Shown piece by piece: positions 16,836 to 26,058 of a stretch of DNA of 64,000 nt. The notes beneath the pieces are model-generated. The model saw nothing but the letters and a program-made list of their open reading frames with translations, was not told where the DNA came from and did no database searches. Position numbers and translations under genes: made by a program. The stretch is from Novosphingobium sp. (GTDB lineage: Bacteria > Pseudomonadota > Alphaproteobacteria > Sphingomonadales > Sphingomonadaceae), in NCBI GenBank assembly GCA_016719755.1, contig JADJYM010000012.1, positions 129,001 through 193,000 of the forward strand, in the 5' to 3' direction. Each line of letters starts with the position of its first letter. Position 1 is the stretch's first letter.

Positions 16836-16987
16836 TGATCAACCCCCCTCAAATCAGATCGGCGCCCCTATGACAGTTTTTTGACACGGGTGTGACTCGA
16901 TTTTCCGTTCCCCGCACAGCCTGTCCACAGCTTGCTGCGGCGCGACTTGCGCTTGATCCTGCGCCGCGATGGCTTAGCAATGCGGAC

Positions 16988-18382
16988 ATGAAACGCCTTG
17001 TCCTGGCCATCGCCCTGCTCACCCTGCCTGCCGCCGCACCGGCGCAGGACCTGACCGCCGAGGAAGCGGCGGCAATCGACCGTTCCGTGACCGAGATTCT
17101 CGACCAGACGGGTGTGCCATCCGCCCAGGTGGCAGTGGTGCGCGGCGGGCGCCTGGTACTGGACCGCGCCTGGGGCAAGGCGAGTGAGAAGATACCCAGG
17201 TCCCGCGCCGACCTGCCCTATCAGATCGCTTCCAACTCGAAGCAGTTTCTGGCCGCGCTGCTGCTGATGCTGGAAAACGACGGGAAGCTGAGCCTCGACG
17301 ATCCGGTTTCGCGCTGGCTGCCCGAAGTGACCGGAGCGGAGCGGATAACGGTCCGCCAGCTGCTGTCGCACACGGCCGGCCTGCAGGATTACTGGCCGCA
17401 GGACTATTCCTTTGCCGCGATGGAGCAGCCGGTCGCGCCCGATCAGATCGTCGCGCGCTGGGCGATGAAGCCGCTGGACTACGAGCCCGGCACCCGCTGG
17501 CAGTATTCCAATACCGGTTATGTCGTCGCAGGACTTATCGCGGAAAAAGCCGGAGGTGCGCCGCTGTGGCAGCAATTCGACGAACGAATCTTCAAGCCGC
17601 TGGGCATCCGCCCCTACCCGATCGACGAGACCAGCGGGCCGGCGTTCCCGCAAGGGTATCGCCGTTATGCGCTTGGCCCCGTGCGCCCCGCCAGACCGGC
17701 AGCGGCGGGCTGGCTGTGGGCAGCGGGAGAACTGTCGATGAGCGCGGCGGAACTCGCTGAATGGAACATCGCCCGGATGGAGCGCAGCCTGCTCCCGCGC
17801 GAGGACTGGGAAGAGATGGAGCGCCCCGTACGCCTCGCCGACGGAACGTCCAACGGCTACGGACTTGGCGTTTCGACGCGCATGGCAAACGGGCGCCGGG
17901 TCATCGACCATGGCGGCGCGTCGGTCGGATTCCTCTCGCAGAACAGCATCTGGATTGATGACAAGCTGGCCATCGTCGTGCTGACAAACGGCGATTTCGG
18001 CGGCGCGCAGGACAGCATAACCGCCAAGGTTGCGGACATCGTCCTGCCAAAGGCGGGCAGCAACGATCCACGCGAGGCACCGCGCACCGACGATGCCCGT
18101 GCCACACTGGAAGCGTTGATCGCCGGGCGCTTCGATGCCGCGCGCTTTACCGCCAATGCACAGTACTTCTTCACGCCAGAGGCGCTGGGCGACTATGTCT
18201 CAAGCCTTTCCGCACTCGGCCCGATTACAGGCTTTGAAGCCACCCGCGCTCCGCGGCTGCGCGGCGGCTTCGTCAACCGCAATTACCGGGTGAGCTTCGC
18301 GGGCAAGCGGCTGGTGCTGGTGACCTATGCCGAACCCGGCGAGGAAGGCCGATGGGAACAGTTCATGGTGATGCCGAACTGA
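16988..18382 (+). CDS. Exported serine beta-lactamase-fold hydrolase
   Basis: This 464-residue protein has a signal peptide (1-20, ending AAPAQ) and a class C beta-lactamase-like domain. The catalytic SXXK is in ASNSKQF (about residue 81), the YXN motif is YSNTGY (about residue 174), and HGGASVGF near 307 replaces KTG. A C-terminal lipocalin-like region follows (about 365-464). These features define the large family of esterases, D-aminopeptidases and PBP4*-like hydrolases; the substrate cannot be told. ATG at 16988 was chosen over an earlier in-frame ATG at 16892 because it starts directly at the signal peptide. It is transcribed alone. Confidence 0.82.
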   Translation: MKRLVLAIALLTLPAAAPAQDLTAEEAAAIDRSVTEILDQTGVPSAQVAVVRGGRLVLDRAWGKASEKIPRSRADLPYQIASNSKQFLAALLLMLENDGKLSLDDPVSRWLPEVTGAERITVRQLLSHTAGLQDYWPQDYSFAAMEQPVAPDQIVARWAMKPLDYEPGTRWQYSNTGYVVAGLIAEKAGGAPLWQQFDERIFKPLGIRPYPIDETSGPAFPQGYRRYALGPVRPARPAAAGWLWAAGELSMSAAELAEWNIARMERSLLPREDWEEMERPVRLADGTSNGYGLGVSTRMANGRRVIDHGGASVGFLSQNSIWIDDKLAIVVLTNGDFGGAQDSITAKVADIVLPKAGSNDPREAPRTDDARATLEALIAGRFDAARFTANAQYFFTPEALGDYVSSLSALGPITGFEATRAPRLRGGFVNRNYRVSFAGKRLVLVTYAEPGEEGRWEQFMVMPN

Positions 18383-18386
18383 GGGC

Positions 18387-19367
18387 CTACAACCAGTCGA
18401 TCGAGCGGAAGCGCACCCACAGACCGCCGCAGACCAATGCAATCATGCCCATCACCGCCGGGTAGCCCCAGCGTTGGTGCAATTCGGGCATGTAGTCGAA
18501 ATTCATGCCGTAGATTCCGGCAATCGCGGTCGGCACCGCAAGGATCGCGGCCCAGGCGGCTAGCTGGCGGGTCATGTCGCCCTGGCGGTGCTGTTCCAGC
18601 AGACTGGCGGTTTCAACGATGCTGGCCAGCGTGTCGCGCAGCCCTGCCACCCGGCGCATGGTCCGGCGGACATGGTCAAGAACGTCGCGGAACCAGATCC
18701 GCGCGCCTGGGTCGATCGATGGCAGATCGGTGGTCGCCAAGCGCTCGCAGACCTCTTCCATCGGGCCAATGATCCGGACAAAACGCCGCATCTGACGGCG
18801 CAGGCGGAAGATGCGGCGGATAGTTGAACTTGCCGGGAACGAATTGATCGCGCCCTCCTCCATCGCCTGGACCACATCCTCAAGCTTGTCGATGATCGGC
18901 TGGTAGCCATCGACAATGAAATCGAGGATCGCGTGGGCCACATAGTCCGGCCCTTCGCTGAGCCGCTCCGGCTGCGCCTCCAGACGCTGGCGCAGCGCGG
19001 TGTGGGCGCGGGTCGAGCCATTGCGGACCGTGATCAGGAAATCGGGGCCAAGGAACAGCGCGGTCTGGCCGTACTCGATCTTGTCGCCCTCGCCGCTCGC
19101 GGCCGTCGTCGCGATCAGGAAAAGCTGCTGACCATAGACCTCAACCTTGGGCAGCTGGGTAGGATTGAGCGCGTCTTCCACGGCAAGCGCGTGCAGCGCG
19201 AACTGCCGCTGGACCAGCCCCATTTCCTCCGCATCGGGATTGGCAAGGCCAATCCAGTCAAAGCTTTGCCCGGGCAACGGCGTTCGCGGATTGCCGTCCA
19301 GCACCAGTTCGTTCGGTTCGGGATTTCCGCCGCAATAGCGGCGCTGGGCTAGGATGGGCATTGCCAT
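18387..19367 (-). CDS. corA: CorA-family magnesium/metal ion channel
   Basis: This 326-residue protein has the CorA layout: an N-terminal alpha/beta cytosolic domain, a long stalk helix with coiled-coil character (about 135-260), and two C-terminal membrane spans joined by the GMN pore motif (YGMNF, followed by MPEL). It imports Mg2+ and may also carry Co2+ or Ni2+. The start is ambiguous: ATG at 19367 fits an N terminus MAMPILAQRRY, with another start six codons upstream at 19385. It diverges from the monooxygenase gene across a short promoter region containing the palindrome at 19429-19442. Confidence 0.92.
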   Translation of the reverse strand: MAMPILAQRRYCGGNPEPNELVLDGNPRTPLPGQSFDWIGLANPDAEEMGLVQRQFALHALAVEDALNPTQLPKVEVYGQQLFLIATTAASGEGDKIEYGQTALFLGPDFLITVRNGSTRAHTALRQRLEAQPERLSEGPDYVAHAILDFIVDGYQPIIDKLEDVVQAMEEGAINSFPASSTIRRIFRLRRQMRRFVRIIGPMEEVCERLATTDLPSIDPGARIWFRDVLDHVRRTMRRVAGLRDTLASIVETASLLEQHRQGDMTRQLAAWAAILAVPTAIAGIYGMNFDYMPELHQRWGYPAVMGMIALVCGGLWVRFRSIDWL

Positions 19368-19428
19368 GGTGTGGCAAAGCGCCATGATGCTGGCAATCCC
19401 GCGCGCGATGAGTTAAGCCGTGATAAAC

Positions 19429-19442
19429 TGACATGAATGTCA
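19429..19442. promoter_or_regulatory. TGACAT-GA-ATGTCA palindrome (candidate operator)
   Basis: This perfect 6-2-6 inverted repeat lies 22 bases before the monooxygenase start and between that gene and the divergent corA. Repeats of the TGACA-N4-TGTCA kind are typical operators of TetR-family repressors. No such regulator gene is adjacent, so the regulator would act from elsewhere. Confidence 0.5.
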
Positions 19443-19463
19443 ATTGATCGGGAGAGCAGGACC

Positions 19464-20966
19464 ATGAACATGGCCACCAACATGCCGGAGCCAGCGGGCG
19501 ATTGCCTCGACATGATTATCGTCGGGGCCGGGATTTCCGGTATCGGCATGGCCGTGCACATGACCCGCGAATGCCCTGGCAAGAGCTTTGCGATCCTTGA
19601 CCGGCGCGAACGGCTTGGCGGCACCTGGGACCTGTTCCGCTATCCCGGCATCCGGTCGGACAGCGACATGCACACCCTCGGCTTCTCGTTCAAGCCGTGG
19701 ACCCATGAAAAGTCCATCGCTGACGGCCCCTCGATCCTCGAATACCTTGACGAAATCACCGCCGAATACGGCCTTGCTGAAAAGATGCGCCTTGGCCGCA
19801 AGGTCGTCAGCGCCGACTGGGACGGCAAGACCGCGCGCTGGTGCGTCACCACCGAAGCGGCAGACGGCAGCCGCCAGCAGGTTTATGGCAGATTCCTGTT
19901 CCTGGGGTCGGGCTACTACGATTACGATGAGGCCTATGACGCCGGGTTCGCCGGGCGAGACACCTTCAGGGGCACGGTCATCCACCCGCAATTCTGGCCG
20001 AATGATTTCGACTACAGCGGCAAGAAAGTGGTCGTGATCGGATCGGGTGCCACTGCCGTCACGCTGGTTCCGGCCATGGCCCATTCCGGCGCGGGCCACG
20101 TCACCATGTTGCAGCGCACCCCGACCTGGATGGTCAGCCGCCCCGCGCGCGATGGGATCAACAAGACCCTGCGCCGCTTCCTGCCGGAAAAGCTGGCCTA
20201 TTCCCTGACACGGGCGAAGAACATCTTCCTGCAGGACCTGATGTTCAAGCGGGCCCGCAACCAGCCTGAAAAGGTCAAGGACTTCCTTTCCGCACAGTTG
20301 CGCGAGCACCTGGGTGACAATTACAGCGCAGCGGACTTCACCCCGCCCTACGATCCCTGGGACCAGCGCCTGTGCCTGGTGCCGGACGCCGATTTCTTTC
20401 GCGCGATCAACGAAGGCAAGGCCTCTGTCGTGACCGGACGGATCGAGCGGTTTGACGAGACCGGGATCGTGCTCGAATCCGGCGACCACATCGACGCCGA
20501 CGTGATCGTTACCGCCACGGGCCTCAAGATGACTTTCGCGGGCAAGATCGCGGTCTCTGTCGACGGCGAGCCGGTCGAATTCTCGAAGCGGTTCTTCTAT
20601 CGCAACTGCATGTTCTCCAACGTCCCCAATATGGCGGGGGTGTTCGGCTATCTCAACGCCAGCTGGACGCTGCGGGTGGACATCGTCGCCGAGTACATCA
20701 CCCGCCTGCTGCGCCAGATGGACAAGTATGGCGCGGTTGCCGCGACCCCGGCCATGGCACCGGGCAGCGAGCCGGAGGAGGACGATATCTTCGACTTTTC
20801 CGCCGGCTACATCCAGCGCGGCAAGGATACGATGCCGCGCAATGCGGCCAGCCTGCCGTGGCGGCTCAATCAGGACTACCGCCGCGACCGGCAGGACATG
20901 CGCCAGGCGCCGATCGACGACGGCGTGCTGCAATTCACCCGCGCCAGGGAACTGGTTGACGCCTGA
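19464..20966 (+). CDS. Flavin-containing (Baeyer-Villiger-type) monooxygenase
   Basis: This 500-residue class B flavoprotein monooxygenase uses NADPH and O2 to insert oxygen into ketones or oxidise soft nucleophiles. It has the FAD Rossmann motif GAGISGIG near residue 23 and the Baeyer-Villiger fingerprint FRGTVIHPQFWP near 169-180. The NADPH Rossmann motif GSGATAV is near 193. ATG at 19464 follows GGGAGAGCAGG; an earlier start at 19437 falls in the palindromic operator region. The gene stands alone. The substrate is unknown. Confidence 0.88.
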   Translation: MNMATNMPEPAGDCLDMIIVGAGISGIGMAVHMTRECPGKSFAILDRRERLGGTWDLFRYPGIRSDSDMHTLGFSFKPWTHEKSIADGPSILEYLDEITAEYGLAEKMRLGRKVVSADWDGKTARWCVTTEAADGSRQQVYGRFLFLGSGYYDYDEAYDAGFAGRDTFRGTVIHPQFWPNDFDYSGKKVVVIGSGATAVTLVPAMAHSGAGHVTMLQRTPTWMVSRPARDGINKTLRRFLPEKLAYSLTRAKNIFLQDLMFKRARNQPEKVKDFLSAQLREHLGDNYSAADFTPPYDPWDQRLCLVPDADFFRAINEGKASVVTGRIERFDETGIVLESGDHIDADVIVTATGLKMTFAGKIAVSVDGEPVEFSKRFFYRNCMFSNVPNMAGVFGYLNASWTLRVDIVAEYITRLLRQMDKYGAVAATPAMAPGSEPEEDDIFDFSAGYIQRGKDTMPRNAASLPWRLNQDYRRDRQDMRQAPIDDGVLQFTRARELVDA

Positions 20967-21014
20967 ACCCGCTCCCCCCTTCCCCGCAAGGCTGCCTGCC
21001 GCTAAGCGAGAACC

Positions 21015-21776
21015 ATGGCTGACAACAACCGCATCTGGACCGCCGCGCTGCTGGTGATCGGAGACGAGATCCTCTCGGGCCGGACCCAGGATAAGAACAT
21101 CGCTCAGGTGGCATCGTGGCTGGGCGTCCAGGGCATCCGCCTGGCCGAGGTGCGCGTGGTAGGCGACCGGACCGAGGCCATTGTCGAGGCCGTGAACACG
21201 CTGCGGGCGCGCAACGACTATCTGTTCACCACCGGCGGGATCGGCCCGACCCATGACGACATCACCGTCGATGCGGTGGCTGAAGCGCTGGGCGTGGGCG
21301 TGGAAATCCATCCCGAGGCCCGGGCGATCCTGGAAGGCTACTACGCCACCCGCGGCGGATTGAACGAGGCGCGGCTGCGCATGGCGCGCGTGCCCGCAGG
21401 CGCTGACCTGATCCCCAACCGGATGTCCGGCGCCCCGGGCATTCGCATCGAAAACGTGTTTCTGATGGCTGGCGTCCCCTCGATCACCGCCGGGATGCTC
21501 GATGCCCTTACCGGAGAACTGGAAGGCGGCGCGCCGCTGCTTAGCGAGACCATCGGCAGCTGGGTTCAGGAAAGCGAGATCGCCGATCTGCTGCGCGAGA
21601 CCGAGCGCGTCCATGAAGGCTGCGCGATCGGCTCTTACCCGTTCTTCCGGGAAGGCCGGGTCGGAGCCAACTTCGTGGTCCGTTCGACCGAGCCAGCCGT
21701 GATCGAAGCTGCGGTCGAGGCGCTCGCCACCGGCCTGCGCGCACTTGGCCGCGAGGCTGTCCCGGGCGGTGTCTAG
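21015..21776 (+). CDS. Molybdopterin-binding / CinA-like N-terminal domain protein
   Basis: This 253-residue protein is the MoCF (MogA/CinA N-terminal) domain only. Motifs are IGDEILSGRTQDKN at about 16-29 and FTTGGIGPTHDDITVDAVA at about 71-89, the latter with the GGxGPTxDD signature. It lacks the C-terminal nicotinamide-nucleotide amidase domain of full CinA. Stand-alone copies are common in alphaproteobacteria, and their role (cofactor or pyrophosphatase-related) is unsettled. The next gene overlaps its end. Confidence 0.85.
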   Translation: MADNNRIWTAALLVIGDEILSGRTQDKNIAQVASWLGVQGIRLAEVRVVGDRTEAIVEAVNTLRARNDYLFTTGGIGPTHDDITVDAVAEALGVGVEIHPEARAILEGYYATRGGLNEARLRMARVPAGADLIPNRMSGAPGIRIENVFLMAGVPSITAGMLDALTGELEGGAPLLSETIGSWVQESEIADLLRETERVHEGCAIGSYPFFREGRVGANFVVRSTEPAVIEAAVEALATGLRALGREAVPGGV

Positions 21777-22320
21777 GTGCGGGGCGGGCGCAGCCCCGCT
21801 CGCCGTTCTGGCGCTGTCTGCCTGCGCCGCACCGCAGCGTCTGGCAGAATTCGAAAGCACTCTAGCCGCCGAGCAGAGCGCCACAACCGCGCTCACCCGC
21901 TGGTGCGAACGCCAGCAGCTCGCCAGTCCCGCCCGCATCAGCGCGGCGCTGGCGCCGCAGGGAATCGCGCCGCCCGACGATTTGTCCCGCCAACTGGACC
22001 TGCCAGCGGGCGCCGCGCCGGGGTATCGTCATGTCCGCCTGTCCTGCGGCGGCAAGGTCTTGTCGGATGCGCATAACTGGTACGTGCCCGAGCGGCTGAC
22101 GCCCGCAATGAACGAACTGCTGCGCACCACCGACACCCCGTTCGGCAAGGCCGCCGAACAGCTGAATTTCCGACGCGAGCGACTGGACAGTACCCGGGGC
22201 CGCACCGCGCCATGCCCTTCCGGGACGATTCTGTCGCACCGCGCATTGCTGCGTCTGCAGGACGGCACGCCGCTGGCGCTGGTGGTGGAATGCTACACCC
22301 GCGCCAATCTGCGCGGGTAA
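21769..22320 (+). CDS. Hypothetical lipoprotein
   Basis: This protein of about 183 residues has a lipoprotein signal with lipobox LSAC near residue 17. I do not recognise the mature part, which has scattered cysteines (WCER, LSCGG, APCPSG, VECY) that could form disulfides in the periplasm. GTG at 21769 was taken as start because it puts the hydrophobic stretch right after a short basic region; a TTG at 21745 is possible. It overlaps the CinA-like gene by 8 bases and converges with the next gene three bases away. Confidence 0.6.
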   Translation: MSRCGAGAAPLAVLALSACAAPQRLAEFESTLAAEQSATTALTRWCERQQLASPARISAALAPQGIAPPDDLSRQLDLPAGAAPGYRHVRLSCGGKVLSDAHNWYVPERLTPAMNELLRTTDTPFGKAAEQLNFRRERLDSTRGRTAPCPSGTILSHRALLRLQDGTPLALVVECYTRANLRG

Positions 22321-22323
22321 CGG

Positions 22324-22944
22324 TCAGGGCGGCGCGCCCCCTTCACGCAGGCAAGGACGCCCCGGCCAATCCGCGATCTTGCGTGCCCGCTCGTTCTGAC
22401 CCGATCCGGGCCTGACCTGCGCCACGGCACAACCTTGCGCAATATCGATCACTGTCAGGAACGAGGTCGAGCGTTCAGGCCGTTCGGAGTTCTCGATCGC
22501 GTTGTTCCGCACGATCAGCGCGTCGGGCCTGAATGCGCCGCCCTCAACCGTCCCGCACCATTCAACCGTATCTCCCAGCTTGTTGAAGCCGCCGCCTGCC
22601 AGATTGGGAATGCCGATCTGAACGGGCGGCCTGCCGGGGCGGACTAGTTCGAGATCGTCGCGCGCGTCGTAATAGTTGAGCGTCAGTCCGATCCCGCCCT
22701 GCGCTTCGCAGCGCAGCACGGCCCAATCCTCGTCCTCCTGGGTTTTCACGACCTTGCAGTCATCAAGCCTGGTGTAGCGTGAGACCCGCTGCGATGGGGA
22801 TGGCGCTGACGGCGAAACAACCGGCGTTGTCATGTCCGTCTGCCCATCAGCGTCTGAAGTTGCAGCGGCAGCTGGCTGCTCTGCCGCCCGTTCGGAACAG
22901 GCGGATAACAGAAGGGCGGGCGCCAGCAGGATGAATCGGTTCAT
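22324..22944 (-). CDS. Hypothetical lipoprotein
   Basis: This 206-residue protein begins [17 protein letters not shown], a clear lipoprotein signal with Cys16 as the lipidated residue. A Ala/Ser/Pro-rich linker (about 18-55) follows, then an unrecognised globular domain containing four cysteines (LDDCK, LRCEA, EWCGT, QGCAVA). It starts just beyond the rplA terminator hairpin and is on the same strand as rplA, but the hairpin should separate them. No function can be assigned. Confidence 0.65.
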   Translation of the reverse strand: MNRFILLAPALLLSACSERAAEQPAAAATSDADGQTDMTTPVVSPSAPSPSQRVSRYTRLDDCKVVKTQEDEDWAVLRCEAQGGIGLTLNYYDARDDLELVRPGRPPVQIGIPNLAGGGFNKLGDTVEWCGTVEGGAFRPDALIVRNNAIENSERPERSTSFLTVIDIAQGCAVAQVRPGSGQNERARKIADWPGRPCLREGGAPP

Positions 22945-22968
22945 GGGCGGCGATGGTGCCACATACGA

Positions 22969-23002
22969 AAAGGGCCGGGAAGGCATCCCTTCCCGGCCCT
23001 TT
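22969..23002 (-). terminator. Rho-independent terminator after rplK-rplA
   Basis: The two arms AAAGGGCCGGGAAGG (22969-22983) and its exact complement (22988-23002) form a perfect 15-bp stem with a four-base loop. It lies 21 bases past the rplA stop. The stem is flanked by short A and T runs, so it can act in both directions. Confidence 0.9.
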
Positions 23003-23023
23003 CGATTTGCCGTTCCTGCCGGA

Positions 23024-23725
23024 TCAGCCGCCGTGCACCTGCGCGACGTCGATCTTCAGGCCCGGGCCCATCGACGAGGACAGGCCGACCTTGCGGACGT
23101 ACTTGCCCTTGGCGCCGGCCGGCTTGGCCTTGACCACCGCATCGACGAATGCGTCGAAGTTGGCGCGCAGCGCATCGTTCGAGAACGAGAGCTTGCCGAG
23201 GCCGCCGTGGATGATGCCGGCCTTTTCGACGCGGAATTCGATCTGGCCGCTCTTGGCAGCCTTGACCGCATCGGCGACGTTCGGGGTGACGGTGCCAAGC
23301 TTCGGGTTCGGCATCAGGCCCTTGGGGCCCAGCACCTTGCCGAGGCGGCCGACCAGGCCCATCATGTCGGGCGTGGCGATCACGCGGCCATAGTCGAGGT
23401 TGCCGGCCTGCATGTCTTCCAGCAGGTCTTCGGCGCCAACCTTGTCAGCCCCGGCGGCCAGCGCCGCTTCGGCCTTGTCGCCGCGGGCGAAGACCGCAAC
23501 CTTGACGTCCTTGCCGGTGCCCGAGGGCAACACGACCATGCCGCGGACCATCTGGTCGGCGTGGCGCGGATCGACGCCCAGGTTCAGCGCGACTTCAAGG
23601 CTCTCGTCGAACTTGGCGCTCTTGAGGTCCTTGAGCAGCTGGATGGCTTCGTCGATGCCATAGAGCTTCTGGTTGTCGCCCAGCTTTTCGGTCAGCGACT
23701 TCTGCTTCTTGGTCTGCTTCGCCAT
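23024..23725 (-). CDS. rplA: 50S ribosomal protein L1
   Basis: This 233-residue protein forms the L1 stalk of the large ribosomal subunit. Family sequence is continuous from [15 protein letters not shown] to the C-terminal [32 protein letters not shown] is the L1 signature region (about residues 123-142). An open frame continues upstream into rplK sequence in another register; the ATG at 23725, 4 bases after the rplK stop, is the correct start. L1 is the usual autoregulator of this operon. Confidence 0.97.
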   Translation of the reverse strand: MAKQTKKQKSLTEKLGDNQKLYGIDEAIQLLKDLKSAKFDESLEVALNLGVDPRHADQMVRGMVVLPSGTGKDVKVAVFARGDKAEAALAAGADKVGAEDLLEDMQAGNLDYGRVIATPDMMGLVGRLGKVLGPKGLMPNPKLGTVTPNVADAVKAAKSGQIEFRVEKAGIIHGGLGKLSFSNDALRANFDAFVDAVVKAKPAGAKGKYVRKVGLSSSMGPGLKIDVAQVHGG

Positions 23726-23729
23726 GATC

Positions 23730-24161
23730 TTAGCCCTCCACCACGGTGAGGCCCATCGCGCGAGCGGAGCCTTCGATGATCCTCGTCGCCGCTTCGATGT
23801 CGTTGGCATTGAGGTCGGCCATCTTGGCCTGAGCGATCTCGGCCAGCTTCGAGCGGGCGATGGTTCCGGCCGAAACCTTGCCGGGCTCCTTCGAACCGGA
23901 CTTGAGGTTGGCCGCCTTCTTGATGAGGAAGGTCGCGGGCGGGGTCTTGGTGACGAAGGTGAAGCTGCGATCCGCATAGACCGTGATGATGGTCGGGATC
24001 GGCATGGCGGCTTCAAGGTCCTGCGTGGCGGCATTGAACGCCTTGCAGAATTCCATGATGTTCACGCCGCGCTGGCCCAGGGCCGGGCCGATCGGCGGAG
24101 ACGGCGTTGCCTTGCCCGCAGGCACCTGCAACTTGATATAGCCTTCAATTTTCTTGGCCAC
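23730..24161 (-). CDS. rplK: 50S ribosomal protein L11
   Basis: This 143-residue protein forms the GTPase-associated centre with 23S rRNA. The N terminus [20 protein letters not shown] and the [18 protein letters not shown] segment are diagnostic. The start codon is GTG at 24161 with a strong AGGAGG seven bases upstream. It heads the rplK-rplA operon. The upstream neighbour that would normally be nusG is instead separated by an opposite-strand gene, so this operon needs its own promoter in 24162-24357. Confidence 0.97.
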   Translation of the reverse strand: MAKKIEGYIKLQVPAGKATPSPPIGPALGQRGVNIMEFCKAFNAATQDLEAAMPIPTIITVYADRSFTFVTKTPPATFLIKKAANLKSGSKEPGKVSAGTIARSKLAEIAQAKMADLNANDIEAATRIIEGSARAMGLTVVEG

Positions 24162-24357
24162 GGATGGCCTCCTTTCTTCCTGTTGAACCGGACATCCGGT
24201 CCGCAGAGTGAGCGGTCAAACGAAAGGCCGATGCCTTTCTCCCGCACGGAATCGCACCGGCAAGCCGAAGCGAAGCCGCGCGCCTAGGAGAAGCGCCCCG
24301 CAAAAGCAAGAGTTCATGTCAGAGACAATTTTAACCGGACCGGCCTAGGCGTGGCAT
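24162..24357 (-). promoter_or_regulatory. Leader and promoter region of rplK-rplA
   Basis: Because the gene between nusG and rplK runs the other way, this 196-base gap must hold the promoter of rplK-rplA and that of the divergent membrane protein gene. It contains small inverted repeats near the rplK start (ACCGGA-ca-TCCGGT type at about 24187-24200), where an L1-binding leader hairpin would be expected. I cannot fix the -35 and -10 boxes with confidence. Confidence 0.4.
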
Positions 24358-26058
24358 ATGACTGGAATGTCTCTGTCTTTGCCGGCGACGTGGCCGGTCT
24401 CGCTGTGGTTCCTGATCGCGGCACTGGTCGTGTTCGTGCTCCAGAGGATCCCCCTGACCGGGATCTTCCTGATGTTAGTCCTGGCCATGTTCTGGTCGGT
24501 CTTGCTGGTCAACGCCGGCATGATCGGGATCGCGTGGGAAGCTGTGAGCGGCAAGGTCGCCCGGGGCTGGCTGATCCTGCCCCTCGCCTACTTCGGCGGC
24601 TACTATATGCTTTACGCTCGGGAACAGTTCGCCGTCCGGCAGGTGTCCAGCGAGCTGGCAGAGTTCAACCAGGGCAAGGGTCTGTCATACGATCCGCGCC
24701 GGCACGATCTGGTCCTGGAAAAGGGGAAGGGGGATCTGCACCCCTCGGTCGCGCAGCTGCTGCCCGACTACGCCGTGCCACGGGCATTCGAAGGCCCCCA
24801 TGTCTACTTCCTCGGCACGCCCGAGGCCTGCAAGCTCGCCCGCAGCGAGTTTGCCAGAACATCGGGCGTCGGCACGCATGACCTGCCCGGATCGCGCGGC
24901 AAGGGGCTCTCGCTAAAGCCGCGCGGAGGCGGCGACATCTGCATCATTTATGCCCCGGCCAGCCCTGACCGCCCGGTCCTAACAATCGTCAGCGACCGGA
25001 CGAGCGAACACCGGGGGTTCCTGCCGCTGCAAACGGCACAGTTTACCCTCAGGGACGAGACGACGGGCGAAACCAGCGAAATCAAGTCAATCAGCGCGGC
25101 CCTGCTGATGCCCTTCCCCATGCCCGTGATCGGCTGCGCGCTCAACAGCGGCGCCCCTTCGTGGGAATGCTCGGCCGGCTTCATACGCGGCCGTAACCGG
25201 GCGCTACCCGCATTCGGCGCGGACCAGCCCGCGCCGGACCTGTTGAAGCTCATCGCCAGCGGCCTGCGGCTAGAACCCTCCGGGGATCGCGCGGCGCGCG
25301 CCTTGGACGCCAATGTGATCAGCCGTCTGACCGAAGCCGCCGACCGGAAGCTGATCGAGAAGGAACTCGCCCTGCTGGAAGCCATGCTGGCCGACCCGCT
25401 CGGCAACCACCGCGACTGGTTCCACCATCTGCCCAACCGTCCCGAAGTGGTCGCCCCAATGGCGGAGCGAATTTTCGCGGCGCTTGGCACCCTGCAGCAG
25501 TCGGACCTGCGGCATAGCGAAGTCGGCCGCAACCTGTGGCGGCTCGCTGCGGTCCTGCCGGATGCGGGCCTTGCCCCCTATCGGTCCAGCTTGGTGGAAT
25601 GGCTCGACCCGGCCCGGGCCAAGCCATGGACCGAAACCAGCAATGCGATCTACGCGCGGCTTGACGGCGCCATTACGGCAGAGCGGGCGATCCTGCTGCA
25701 CCGGCTGGAAACGCGCAAGGGCGACCTCCAGACCAGCCTGCTGCCCAGCTTCTGCCGGATGGGCGATGCGGCGCCGGACGAGGTCAAGCAGCGCCTGCTG
25801 GGGTTATGGAAGGCCCGCGCGCCCGATCCGGCAAAGCCGAAGGCCGAGCGCGGCCAGGGTGATGTCAGGCTGTACTTCACCCTCGCCCGACTTGGTCTCA
25901 AGCAACAGGCGGGGGAAGTGGTGCAACGTTATTACGGGCCGACGTTTGCGGCGATCTGGTCAGACGTGACCCCGCAATCGCATCAGGACCTGTGCGATGC
26001 AGAGATCAACGATCTGACCAACTATTTCCGCAGGCAGCGGACCAAAGGTCCTACTTGA
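24358..26058 (+). CDS. Hypothetical membrane-anchored protein lying between nusG and rplK
   Basis: This 566-residue protein has three hydrophobic spans in the first 85 residues (about 12-28, 32-54, 65-83). A large soluble region of about 480 residues follows, without a domain I recognise. The last third is helical and rich in Leu, Arg and Trp, which could be a repeat-like scaffold. Base composition matches the neighbours. It splits the common secE-nusG-rplK-rplA order and overlaps the nusG stop by 8 bases, tail to tail. The function is unknown. Confidence 0.75.
   Translation: MTGMSLSLPATWPVSLWFLIAALVVFVLQRIPLTGIFLMLVLAMFWSVLLVNAGMIGIAWEAVSGKVARGWLILPLAYFGGYYMLYAREQFAVRQVSSELAEFNQGKGLSYDPRRHDLVLEKGKGDLHPSVAQLLPDYAVPRAFEGPHVYFLGTPEACKLARSEFARTSGVGTHDLPGSRGKGLSLKPRGGGDICIIYAPASPDRPVLTIVSDRTSEHRGFLPLQTAQFTLRDETTGETSEIKSISAALLMPFPMPVIGCALNSGAPSWECSAGFIRGRNRALPAFGADQPAPDLLKLIASGLRLEPSGDRAARALDANVISRLTEAADRKLIEKELALLEAMLADPLGNHRDWFHHLPNRPEVVAPMAERIFAALGTLQQSDLRHSEVGRNLWRLAAVLPDAGLAPYRSSLVEWLDPARAKPWTETSNAIYARLDGAITAERAILLHRLETRKGDLQTSLLPSFCRMGDAAPDEVKQRLLGLWKARAPDPAKPKAERGQGDVRLYFTLARLGLKQQAGEVVQRYYGPTFAAIWSDVTPQSHQDLCDAEINDLTNYFRRQRTKGPT

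Noticed and set aside
19440-21938. 832-codon open frame on the minus strand across the monooxygenase and CinA-like genes
   Set aside because: It is antisense to two clear protein families, has no recognisable motif, and is a common high-GC artefact.
23726-24034. N-terminal extension of rplA reading through rplK in another frame
   Set aside because: The family start of L1 is at 23725, right after the rplK stop, and rplK occupies the extension.
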